Assembly (NCBI GenBank): GCA_005878635.1
Contig: VBLS01000112.1
Coordinates: 1-25,999 of the forward strand
Length of the DNA: 25,999 nt
Reading direction: 5' to 3'
Origin: Methanobacteriota archaeon
Lineage (GTDB): Archaea > Thermoplasmatota > Thermoplasmata > RBG-16-68-12
Shown here in pieces: positions 8,449-14,617 of the stretch; position 1 is the first letter of the stretch, and every line of letters starts with the position of its first letter. The translations under genes were made by a program, and so were the position numbers. A model generated the notes under the pieces. The model was not told the origin of the DNA and did not search any database. It saw nothing but the letters and a program-made list of their open reading frames with translations.

Positions 8449-9417
8449 TCAGAATAGAGGCTCTTCGACCACGCGAGCCGGTCCGCCGACCGCGCAGGGG
8501 ATCGTCTCGATCCCGAGGTCCGCGATCGCCGTCCAGACTTGTTCGGCGTGGTCCGGGAACGTGTTCACGTAGACCGTTGCCCCCGTATCGATCGAGAAGA
8601 AGGCCGGTATGCCCTGTTCTCGAAGGCGGCGGACGGCGAGGATGACCCGCAAGGTGTCGGGTTGCCAGAGGACCATCTCGCCGGCCCCGGTCATCGTGAT
8701 CCCGTGCAGCATGAGGGTGTCCCGTTCCGCTAGACCGCAGATGGACCCGATGTCTCGGTTCCGGATCGCGAGCTCCATCTCCGCGATCAGCCGCGGCATC
8801 TCGGCGAGGCGGGCGTGGAAGAACGGCGACGTCAGCGCCTCCCGATGGGCGTCCTCGGTCTGCTTGAACGCGGGGACGACGGCGACGACCATCCCCATCT
8901 GGAGCTCCTCGCCGGCGAGACGGGTCGCGTAGGAATCCTCGTCCGTCAGCCCCATCTTCCATTTGCTGAATCCGCCCGTCACCGCGCGCGCCGCGGATCC
9001 CGCCCCCCGTCGGGCGAAGCGCGAGATCTCCTCGAGGCCTAGGTCTAATCCGGCGGCCTTCGCGGAGGCCATCGCCAGCGCGGCGAAGCCGGAGGCGCTC
9101 GCGCCCAGCCCGATGTTCGACGGGAAGTCGTTCTCGGATGCCATGCGAAATCGCCGTCGGATCGAGGCCTTCGCCCGGATCGGATCGACGACGGAACGGA
9201 TCCGCTCCATGTCGTGTCCCATCACCTCGCGGCCATCGATCGTCGCCTGATCCCGCGGGAATTCGCCGAACTCCACGGTCGTGCGCGTCGTCAAGGGCGC
9301 GGTGCAGACGCTGATCGAATCGTGGAAAGGGAGGCGGAGGACGGGGTCCGCGAGCCCGTGGTACTTGATCAATCCCTGGATCGGATGGGCCACGGCGGTC
9401 GCCTTCAATCCCGCCAC
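8449..9417 (-). CDS. Mevalonate-pathway decarboxylase of the GHMP family (diphosphomevalonate decarboxylase-like)
   Basis: A 322-residue member of the mevalonate (di)phosphate decarboxylase family. Visible features: the N-terminal IKYHG block with K18, followed by LPFHDSISV (29-37); the GHMP ATP loop IGLGASASGFAAL (102-114); R144 in the SAARAVTGGF block, matching the family's catalytic arginine; and D277 in FFSIDTG, matching the catalytic aspartate. Keeping Asp and Arg favours decarboxylation over the mevalonate-3-kinase activity seen in some Thermoplasmatota relatives. The second lysine of the classical IKYWGK motif is replaced by L22. With an isopentenyl phosphate kinase gene nearby, the substrate may be mevalonate 5-phosphate or 3,5-bisphosphate rather than the diphosphate; sequence alone does not settle this. 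GTG start at 9417, overlapping the upstream HAD gene by 13 bases. Confidence 0.85.
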   Translation of the reverse strand: MAGLKATAVAHPIQGLIKYHGLADPVLRLPFHDSISVCTAPLTTRTTVEFGEFPRDQATIDGREVMGHDMERIRSVVDPIRAKASIRRRFRMASENDFPSNIGLGASASGFAALAMASAKAAGLDLGLEEISRFARRGAGSAARAVTGGFSKWKMGLTDEDSYATRLAGEELQMGMVVAVVPAFKQTEDAHREALTSPFFHARLAEMPRLIAEMELAIRNRDIGSICGLAERDTLMLHGITMTGAGEMVLWQPDTLRVILAVRRLREQGIPAFFSIDTGATVYVNTFPDHAEQVWTAIADLGIETIPCAVGGPARVVEEPLF

Positions 9418-10160
9418 CGCCCAAGCACGCGGGGAAGTTCTGCATGGTCATCGATCACGGCGTCCGGTTGGACGCCGGATTCCCTGGGCCGCGCTTGGCC
9501 GCGGGGGCGGTACCCCTTCCGGTCCGCGTGGAACCAAACGGCGCGCATCCCCATCGCTTTCGCACCCCGGACATCGGCATCGAGATCGTCGCCGACGTGA
9601 ACCGCCCGCTCCGCGGGATGCCCCAGGGCCTCCAACGCGGCCTCGAAGATCGGCCGGAGCGGCTTCCGGACACCGACCTCGTCGCTGAAGACCCGCACCC
9701 GAAAGAATCGCCCGATTCCCATCCGGTCCTGGAGCCTTCGAAGGTATTGCCCCCAGGTCCTCCCGGTGTTCGAGACGAGTCCGATCGCGATTCCATTCCG
9801 CTCGAGTTCCTCCAGGGTCTCCCGGACATGGGGGAAAAGGTTCGGAGGGACTTCCTGGAGGGCCCCGCCGAACGCTTCGGAGACGCGCTCGGCCAGGATC
9901 GCGTCTTTCGGGTCCAAGCCGGCGAATTGGAGGAAGGTCCGGACCTGTTCCTCGGGGGCGGGATCGACGTTTCGTTCCCACCCCTCCTCGAGGATTGCCT
10001 GTTGCCGATCGTAGGCCCGCAAAAGCTCGTCCCGGATCAGGGGGAGCTTTGGGACCGCCTTGAGGAGCCGATCGATTCGGAGTTCCCGGAGCTCTCGATC
10101 CTGCTCCACCGTCGTGAGCGCGATCGTGTCCCACCAGTCGAATGTCACGGCCTCGATCAT
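9405..10160 (-). CDS. HAD superfamily hydrolase
   Basis: A 251-residue haloacid-dehalogenase-type protein with a helical cap (about 20-105). Motif I is FDWWDTIAL: the nucleophile D8 is present, but the second Asp of canonical D-x-D is W10, with D11 one position later. Motif II is S130 in GLVSNTG, motif III K166 in VGVRKP, motif IV D191-D192 in HVGDDLDAD. The fold and Mg site are therefore intact while the usual general acid is altered. This is probably a phosphatase or related hydrolase of unknown substrate. A GAGGA ribosome-binding site lies five bases before ATG 10160, and archease ends nine bases upstream. The 3' end overlaps the decarboxylase start by 13 bases, so the two are probably co-translated; a role on an isoprenoid intermediate is conceivable but unsupported beyond position. 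Confidence 0.82.
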   Translation of the reverse strand: MIEAVTFDWWDTIALTTVEQDRELRELRIDRLLKAVPKLPLIRDELLRAYDRQQAILEEGWERNVDPAPEEQVRTFLQFAGLDPKDAILAERVSEAFGGALQEVPPNLFPHVRETLEELERNGIAIGLVSNTGRTWGQYLRRLQDRMGIGRFFRVRVFSDEVGVRKPLRPIFEAALEALGHPAERAVHVGDDLDADVRGAKAMGMRAVWFHADRKGYRPRGQARPRESGVQPDAVIDDHAELPRVLGRWRD

Positions 10161-10169
10161 CGCGGTCCT

Positions 10170-10574
10170 CTAGATGTCGAAGATGACCTCGGCGAATCCT
10201 TTCGCCGGATCGACGGTCAGGCCATGGCGGGTCACCGCCTTGATGGCGAGTTTCAGTTCATGCCGTGACTTGTCGATCGTCTCTCCGCGGGCATGACCGA
10301 CGAGGGCCGTCCCGGCGACGTGGACGTCGAACGAGGAGAACAGGAACCGTTGGGTCTCGTGGACGTAGAGCAATTCCGAAAGCCACCGGAGGAATAGCGT
10401 CGGGATGTCGTCGGCGTTCAGGCGGACTTCGACCTCGCCGATCGGCTTGACCGTCGAGAGGTCCGCGATCAGGCTGAACATCCCCTCGGCGGCGTTCGCA
10501 AATAGCTCGTCGAGGGACCTTCCATACGCCCGGATGGCGACGTCCGCAGTGTGGTCGATTTCCTCGAAGCGCAC
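10170..10574 (-). CDS. Archease (tRNA ligase RtcB cofactor protein)
   Basis: A 134-residue archease. The N-terminal signature RFEEIDHTADVAIRAYG, the helix LDELFANAAEGMFSLIAD and the C-terminal GFAEVIFDI match the family in order and length. Archeases stimulate the RNA ligase RtcB during tRNA splicing and RNA repair, promoting guanylylation and multiple turnover; conserved acidic residues bind metal, and D11 and the final Asp are the visible candidates. The start is the GTG at 10574, the only start codon near the conserved N-terminus, 46 bases after the queE stop. There is no clear Shine-Dalgarno sequence, so translation may depend on read-through from queE. RtcB itself is not in this window. 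Third gene of the queC run. Confidence 0.9.
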   Translation of the reverse strand: MRFEEIDHTADVAIRAYGRSLDELFANAAEGMFSLIADLSTVKPIGEVEVRLNADDIPTLFLRWLSELLYVHETQRFLFSSFDVHVAGTALVGHARGETIDKSRHELKLAIKAVTRHGLTVDPAKGFAEVIFDI

Positions 10575-10620
10575 GGCGAAGGCAAAGGCCCGGATGAGAT
10601 GAAGCTTCTTCGCGTCTCCC

Positions 10621-11370
10621 TCAGATCCCGCGGCTCTTCCCCGGCCAAAGGACCTTGTGGAGCTGGACTTGGAGGCGCACCGGGAGGCGATCCTCGAGGA
10701 TCCACGCCGCGAGCCGATCCGGGTCGAGGCCCATCGAGACCTTGTGTGCCGCAGCGACCGGCGAGAACAGCACGGTCTGCGCCTTGGTGCCGTACGCGGA
10801 AAGCACGCGCCTTGCGAACTCGTAGTCCTCGCGGTCACGGAGGACGAACTTGACTTCGTCGTGGGGCTGTAGGAGGCCCAGGTTCGCGTACGCCTTCTCC
10901 GCCTTCATCCCGGAGCCGGGGCACTTCACGTCCATCACGTACCGGACCCGGCCGCTCGCCCGCTCCGCCGGCGCCAGCCGGTCGAACGTGTGCAGATCCA
11001 CCTCGCCGTCGGTCTCGAAGGAATGGACGAAGTCCTCCGGAAGACGACGGACCGCGGCCGCGATCGACTCCGCCTGAAGGAGCGGCTCGCCCCCGGTCCA
11101 GCAGACATATCGGATGCCTTCTCCTTCCTCGGCGGCCGCCGACAACTCGCGGATCCGGTCCACGACATCCTCGACGGAGGACCGGGTGAATTCGCCGCCC
11201 TCCACGGCGTACATGGAGTCGCACCAGGCGCACCGCAGATTGCACGCGTACAGGCGCACGAAGATGGTCGGGAGGCCCGCGAGGGAGCTCTCTCCCTGGA
11301 TCGAGACGTACATCTCGTTGAGCAGAAGTTCCTGCCCCTTTCGGACGGGGACGGTCGTCTGGGCCTGCAC
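10621..11370 (-). CDS. queE: 7-carboxy-7-deazaguanine synthase (radical SAM)
   Basis: A 249-residue radical SAM enzyme that rearranges 6-carboxytetrahydropterin to 7-carboxy-7-deazaguanine, a step toward preQ0 and, in archaea, archaeosine in tRNA. Residues 17-28 read LNEMYVSIQGES, the typical QueE opening. The iron-sulfur motif CX3CX2C is C43-C47-C50 (CNLRCAWC). The SAM-binding block WTGGEPLLQ and the FETDGE motif follow. Start chosen as GTG 11370: it keeps the first strand, whereas the first in-frame ATG falls inside the SIQGE block and longer versions run into queC. The gap to queC is 26 bases. QueC, the next enzyme, is immediately upstream in the same run. Confidence 0.9.
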   Translation of the reverse strand: MQAQTTVPVRKGQELLLNEMYVSIQGESSLAGLPTIFVRLYACNLRCAWCDSMYAVEGGEFTRSSVEDVVDRIRELSAAAEEGEGIRYVCWTGGEPLLQAESIAAAVRRLPEDFVHSFETDGEVDLHTFDRLAPAERASGRVRYVMDVKCPGSGMKAEKAYANLGLLQPHDEVKFVLRDREDYEFARRVLSAYGTKAQTVLFSPVAAAHKVSMGLDPDRLAAWILEDRLPVRLQVQLHKVLWPGKSRGI

Positions 11371-11396
11371 GAGGCAACCGATGCGCGGGGCCCCAC

Positions 11397-12104
11397 TTAA
11401 GCGTTCTTCGCTGCGGGACGGGCGTAAGGGAGCGGATCCTCGATCCCGGCCTCGCGGAAGCCTTTGAGGCGGAGCTGGCAGGAGTCGCAGACGCCGCAGG
11501 CTTTCGCCCGACCGTGGTAGCAGGACCACGTGAGGGCCCACGGGACCCCCAACGACTCGCCGGTCCGGACGATGTCCGCCTTCGACATCTCGATGAGGGG
11601 CGTCCGGATCTCGATCGGATGTCCCTCGACCCCGCGTTTGGTCCCGAGGCGGGCGACCTCTTGGAACGCGCGGTAGAATTCCGGGCGGCAGTCCACGTAT
11701 CCGGAAAAATCGACAAAGTTCGCGGCGATGACGATGGCCGCCGCGCCAGCGGCCTCTGCGAGTCCGAGGGCGTAGGACAGGAAGATCGTGTTCCGGGCCG
11801 GGACATAAGTCGCCGGGATCCCGCGCCCGATCTCTTGCATCGGTCGCCCCTCCGGGATTGGAATGCGCTGGTCCGTGAGGGCCGACCCGCCGATCGCCGT
11901 CAGGTCCAAGGAGACGACGCGGTGCTCTCGGACGCGGAAGTGGGCCGCGACCCGCTTCGCGGCGGCGATCTCCCGCCGGTGGCGCTGGCCGTAGTCGAGG
12001 GTGAGGGCGATCACGTCGAATCCCTCTTTCAGAGTCATGGCGAGGGCCGTCGCCGAGTCCATTCCTCCGGAGAGGAGCACGACCGCCTTTTGGACACGGA
12101 CCAT
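11397..12104 (-). CDS. queC: 7-cyano-7-deazaguanine (preQ0) synthase
   Basis: A 235-residue ATP-dependent enzyme that converts 7-carboxy-7-deazaguanine and ammonia to preQ0, the base later inserted into archaeal tRNA by the archaeosine transglycosylase. The PP-loop SGGMDS is at residues 12-17; LDYGQRHRRE and VPARNTIFLSYAL are standard family blocks. The structural zinc site is complete: C195, C203, C206 and C209 in CYHGRAKACGVCDSC. Start chosen at ATG 12104 because the conserved strand (KAVVLLSGG) begins just after it; a longer frame would run back across the promoter palindrome. It is first in a run with queE, archease, a HAD protein and the decarboxylase. Its untranslated leader appears strongly structured (12108-12151). 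Confidence 0.93.
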   Translation of the reverse strand: MVRVQKAVVLLSGGMDSATALAMTLKEGFDVIALTLDYGQRHRREIAAAKRVAAHFRVREHRVVSLDLTAIGGSALTDQRIPIPEGRPMQEIGRGIPATYVPARNTIFLSYALGLAEAAGAAAIVIAANFVDFSGYVDCRPEFYRAFQEVARLGTKRGVEGHPIEIRTPLIEMSKADIVRTGESLGVPWALTWSCYHGRAKACGVCDSCQLRLKGFREAGIEDPLPYARPAAKNA

Positions 12105-12107
12105 CGT

Positions 12108-12151
12108 CGGCTGGATAAGCCGGGGACCGTCAAAAAGGCGATGCGACGGTC
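12108..12151 (-). promoter_or_regulatory. Two-hairpin leader upstream of queC (possible RNA regulator)
   Basis: Read on the minus strand, GACCGTC (12151-12145) pairs perfectly with GACGGTC (12131-12125) across a 13-base loop ending in TTTTT. Then CGGCT (12122-12118) pairs with AGCCG (12112-12108) across TATCC. The second hairpin ends three bases before the queC ATG. If the palindromic TATA at 12169-12190 drives queC, transcription starts near 12153, so almost the whole leader is these two stems. No Shine-Dalgarno sequence is present. Regulatory function is inference. Confidence 0.4.
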
Positions 12152-12168
12152 GATTCGCGTACCCCGTG

Positions 12169-12190
12169 GTTATAGTTAAATAACTATAAC
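12169..12190. promoter_or_regulatory. Perfect TATA-containing palindrome, probable divergent promoter/operator
   Basis: Arms GTTATAGTTA and TAACTATAAC (ten bases each, perfect) flank a central AA. The AT-rich centre is about 25 bases from the ATG of the plus-strand 81-residue gene, the distance expected for a leaderless start, and about 75 bases from the queC ATG on the other strand. It could be a symmetric TATA element, an operator for a dimeric regulator, or both. A diverged copy lies at 12459-12480. Confidence 0.55.
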
Positions 12191-12204
12191 ACCTACTGAG
12201 CTCC

Positions 12205-12450
12205 ATGCAAGTCGGCTGTGGCGTGTACGTCCATCCGGTTCGGGAGCGGCGGTATCTGTACTTCTGGCACTACGAGAGCCGAGGCGGATCCCGGGTCCAG
12301 GTGAAGGAGTACGTGGGTCCGGTCGACTCGGCTCGCGCTCGAGGAGAAGCCGCGCACCGGTGCGAAGCGTACTATGCAAAGGTCGCGGACGACCTCGAGA
12401 AACTTCGGACCTCGAGCCTTGCGGAGATCCGGACCCTCGGAACCACGTGA
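12205..12450 (+). CDS. 81-residue orphan protein bracketed by palindromic repeats
   Basis: ATG 12205 to TGA 12448-12450. The first half is rich in aromatic residues and looks like a beta-hairpin (RYLYFWHYESRGG, then RVQVKEYVGP). The second half, from about residue 40, is a charged helix (ARARGEAAHRCEAYYAKVADDLEKL). The pattern of aromatic strand, glycine turn, basic strand and Y-x-G resembles small proteins that I recall near mobile or integrated DNA in archaea, but I cannot name a family or function. There is no Shine-Dalgarno sequence; the palindrome upstream supplies a TATA at leaderless distance. A second copy of that palindrome lies eight bases after the stop. The gene is transcribed against both neighbours' orientation, as an independent unit. 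It may be a DNA-binding autoregulator, part of a minimal mobile unit, or a conserved small protein. Confidence 0.65.
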   Translation: MQVGCGVYVHPVRERRYLYFWHYESRGGSRVQVKEYVGPVDSARARGEAAHRCEAYYAKVADDLEKLRTSSLAEIRTLGTT

Positions 12451-12458
12451 TCGGACGA

Positions 12459-12480
12459 GTTATGGTCAAACGACTATAAC
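12459..12480 (+). repeat. Diverged second copy of the palindrome, downstream of the 81-residue gene
   Basis: It matches the copy at 12169-12190 at 18 of 22 positions in the same orientation. Arms GTTATGGTC and GACTATAAC surround AAAC; the stem holds nine pairs if one G-T wobble is allowed. Relative to the first copy, one arm position changed T to C and its partner changed A to G, which keeps the symmetry. It could be an operator, an RNA hairpin ending the small transcript, or an element end. Confidence 0.55.
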
Positions 12481-12509
12481 ATCGATGGCCCGGGCTCGGA
12501 GCGGACCGT

Positions 12510-12941
12510 TCAATCGGAGAGCTTGGCGACGATTCGATTGAACCGTTGAACCAGAGGGCCGACTCGGCGAAAACCGTCCGACCCTTCGGAGGGCTCCTGG
12601 AGCAAGCCGATCTCATGGCCTTCGGGGTCCCGCAGGTAGGCGACCTTCCCGTACGGCCGGGTCGCAGGCGGTCCCAGGAACTCCGCTCCGCGTCTTCCGA
12701 GCTCGGCGTACGCCGCATCGAGGTCGGGGACCGCGAAGACGAGGAAGCCTTCGGGCGCCCCCGTCATCTCTCCCGTCGGGTAGCGATGGATCGCGAGGCG
12801 GACGCTGCCCGCGTCGAAGTGGATGACGTGGGCTTCCTCCAGGAGGATCGGCAGCCCCATCACATCCCGATAGAACGCCCGCGCGCGGTCGAGGTCTCTG
12901 GAGTAGAGGACGATCCCTTCGAGGATGCGCGGCGTCGCCAT
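12510..12941 (-). CDS. VOC superfamily (glyoxalase/bleomycin-resistance-like) protein
   Basis: A 143-residue protein with the two beta-alpha-beta-beta-beta modules of the vicinal oxygen chelate fold. The first opens with GIVLYSRDLDRARAFYRDVM, and the second runs from FLVFAVPDLDAAYAELGRRG to YLRDPEGHEIGLLQEP, ending in the glutamate that usually binds metal. The substrate cannot be read from sequence; members include lyases, dioxygenases, epimerases and binding proteins. An extra tail of about 25 residues follows the domain. It is the last gene of the minus-strand run after Dph2, with a 46-base gap and no clear Shine-Dalgarno sequence. It converges on the 81-residue gene, separated by 59 bases that contain the second palindrome. 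Confidence 0.82.
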   Translation of the reverse strand: MATPRILEGIVLYSRDLDRARAFYRDVMGLPILLEEAHVIHFDAGSVRLAIHRYPTGEMTGAPEGFLVFAVPDLDAAYAELGRRGAEFLGPPATRPYGKVAYLRDPEGHEIGLLQEPSEGSDGFRRVGPLVQRFNRIVAKLSD

Positions 12942-12987
12942 GTGGACCGTTGCTCGGGAGGCCGAACGACCTCATCAGCTTCGCGGG

Positions 12988-13959
12988 CTACGCCCGGATC
13001 TCGTCGAAGCGGTAGTCCGTCCACTCGCGTTCGCCGAGGACGATCTCGAACTCCTGCGGCGTCAACATCGGCTCCTTGTACTGCAGGACGTCCTCGATCG
13101 CGATCCGCGGACACGCCGTGTTGACCCACGCGTCCACGCGATATCCTTGGAGCAGATCGGGTGCGACGAGGTCCATGAGGAACAGGCTCGCCTGCCTCCC
13201 GTGTTTCTCGGCCAGCGCCTTGAGCCCGAGGGCCATGTCCATCCTCTCCTGCCCGATCTTCTTCGACACGAGGATGCCGAACGTCTGGGCATCGTGGGCC
13301 CGCGCGATGGCGGCGTGGCGCTGCCGGAGCACGCGGTCGCGCACCTCCTTGAGGTCACGGGCGGTCCCGCGCTCGGGATCCGCGACGATGACCGGCTTGT
13401 CGACGAGGATCGCCACGCCGAGCGGATGGAAGTCCCCCGTGCCGATGTACAGGTAGCCGTCGACGTCCTTCTCGACGACCGTCGCGGTGTGGTAATCGCA
13501 TCCGAGGACCTGGCCGGCGTACGCGACCCGCCGGTCCGGCTCCCCGATGCGGACGACGTGCCCTTTCCTCTCGAGGTGGTCCTTGATCGGCGGGAGCCAA
13601 TGGCGGAATTGGGTCGTCGTCAGGAGCCCGACGCGGTTCGGGAGGAGGGGCTCCGCGGCATCGATGAAGGCCAAGGAGGCGAGCGGCGGACCCGGGAGAT
13701 CGTAGAAGAAGACCCGGTTGTACCGGAGGTGCGGCATCGGCGCGTGGCCGAGGTGGACGATCAGGTCCACCGGCATCTCGGCGACGTCGCAGGCCCCGAA
13801 GGACGGGTCGGCGGAGACGAGGCAGGTCACGCCCGCCCTCGACTCGATCTCGCGGGCGAGTTCCACGGCCTTCGTGCGCAGGCCGACCGGAAATTGGAGC
13901 CCGACCGTCTTCGCGTTCCGGCCGCGGATCACTTCCAGGAGTCGGTCCGTCTCGCCCAT
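12988..13959 (-). CDS. dph2: Diphthamide biosynthesis radical enzyme Dph2
   Basis: A 323-residue archaeal Dph2, the 4Fe-4S enzyme that cleaves S-adenosylmethionine to transfer a 3-amino-3-carboxypropyl group to a histidine of elongation factor 2, the first step of diphthamide formation. Three cysteines, one in each of the three similar domains, bind the cluster in known archaeal homodimers; here they are C57 (SFGACDVAE), C154 (VLGCDYHTA) and C283 (VNTACPRIAIED). The blocks GLQFPVGL and YIGTGDFHPLG are also typical. Start chosen at ATG 13959, 47 bases after the uL16 stop; a longer in-frame version from 14043 would extend into the uL16 gene and add nothing conserved. It sits with a ribosomal protein gene, matching its role in translation. 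The later diphthamide genes are not here. Confidence 0.93.
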   Translation of the reverse strand: MGETDRLLEVIRGRNAKTVGLQFPVGLRTKAVELAREIESRAGVTCLVSADPSFGACDVAEMPVDLIVHLGHAPMPHLRYNRVFFYDLPGPPLASLAFIDAAEPLLPNRVGLLTTTQFRHWLPPIKDHLERKGHVVRIGEPDRRVAYAGQVLGCDYHTATVVEKDVDGYLYIGTGDFHPLGVAILVDKPVIVADPERGTARDLKEVRDRVLRQRHAAIARAHDAQTFGILVSKKIGQERMDMALGLKALAEKHGRQASLFLMDLVAPDLLQGYRVDAWVNTACPRIAIEDVLQYKEPMLTPQEFEIVLGEREWTDYRFDEIRA

Positions 13960-14006
13960 GGACGCGAAGACACCACGCGGGTCGGGAAAAAGGTGTCCCT
14001 TCGGTC

Positions 14007-14516
14007 CTAGCGTTTCTTCTCGCGTTCGATCTCGATCCGCCAAGGCGTCGGGAGCTTGATGCCGCCTTTCCGGAGGGCTTCCTTAGCGTCGTCGACATGG
14101 TCTTCCGTCGTCGAGATCGTGAAGATTTTCATGCCCGGGTGCACGCGGGCCGCCGTGCCGACGGCCGCGCCGAAGGCCGCGCGCATCCCTTCCGAGATGC
14201 GGTCCGCGCCTGCGCCCGTCGCGATCTTGTTCTCCCGCAGCACGTTGTGCGGGTAGAGCCGAAGCTTCAGGTGGTAGCCGTTGCCCGCCTTCTTCACGAT
14301 GTAGCGGTTCGCGGAGATGCGCGCCGCCTCGAGGGCGATGTGCCGGATCTGGCATTGCTCTTCCGCGATCAGGTGGACATGGACCGGGAAGTTCGTCCTC
14401 GGGTCGCCGATATCGAACTGGCTGATCCGGATCCCGGGGACGCCGCCCATGTACCGCTTCTGGGCGTAGGCCTGTCCGCGGATCTCCCGATACATGCTGT
14501 TCGGCTTGCGCGTCAT
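14007..14516 (-). CDS. 50S ribosomal protein uL16 (archaeal L10e)
   Basis: A 169-residue large-subunit protein of the archaeal/eukaryotic uL16 type, which lies near the tRNA sites and peptidyl transferase centre. The N-terminus MTRKPNSMYREIRGQAY, the block PGIRISQFDIG, the conserved ALEAARISANRYIVKKAG and the LRLYPHNVLRENK stretch identify it. Length is normal. The ATG at 14516 gives the standard N-terminus. A TATA-like element on the minus strand at 14552-14545 is centred about 32 bases upstream, so the leader would be only a few bases. Dph2 and the VOC gene follow on the same strand. uL16 acts late in large-subunit maturation; in eukaryotes its loading is linked to NMD3, whose homologue is also in this window. 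Confidence 0.95.
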   Translation of the reverse strand: MTRKPNSMYREIRGQAYAQKRYMGGVPGIRISQFDIGDPRTNFPVHVHLIAEEQCQIRHIALEAARISANRYIVKKAGNGYHLKLRLYPHNVLRENKIATGAGADRISEGMRAAFGAAVGTAARVHPGMKIFTISTTEDHVDDAKEALRKGGIKLPTPWRIEIEREKKR

Positions 14517-14544
14517 CGTCGGAGGGCGCTCGAAGGGGGGAGCG

Positions 14545-14552
14545 ATATTTAA
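14545..14552 (-). promoter_or_regulatory. TATA-like promoter of the uL16 gene
   Basis: On the minus strand the element reads TTAAATAT, centred about 32 bases before ATG 14516. It stands out from GC-rich flanks, and no Shine-Dalgarno sequence is seen. Confidence 0.5.
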
Positions 14553-14580
14553 TCCTTGGCGGGCTCGGACGCGGACCGGG

Positions 14581-14590
14581 AAATCATTAA
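14581..14590 (+). promoter_or_regulatory. TATA-like promoter of the isoprenoid cluster
   Basis: AAATCATTAA is the only AT-rich stretch before the IPK gene. Its centre is about 32 bases before ATG 14618 but only 17 before the alternative GTG at 14603, too close for a transcript to include that codon. It is back-to-back with the uL16 promoter. Confidence 0.4.
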
Positions 14591-14617
14591 GAGCGTCGCA
14601 TTGTGTCGCGCGAGTCG

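Noticed and set aside
12169..12480. Classical insertion sequence or MITE with terminal inverted repeats
   Set aside because: The two palindromes match best in direct orientation, no flanking target-site duplication is evident, and the encoded protein is not a recognisable transposase. Kept instead as an open finding about a palindrome-bracketed gene.
14603..14617. GTG at 14603 as start of isopentenyl phosphate kinase
   Set aside because: Only 17 bases from the TATA-like element, and the five extra residues are not expected in the family; ATG 14618 fits better. It cannot be excluded if another promoter is used.
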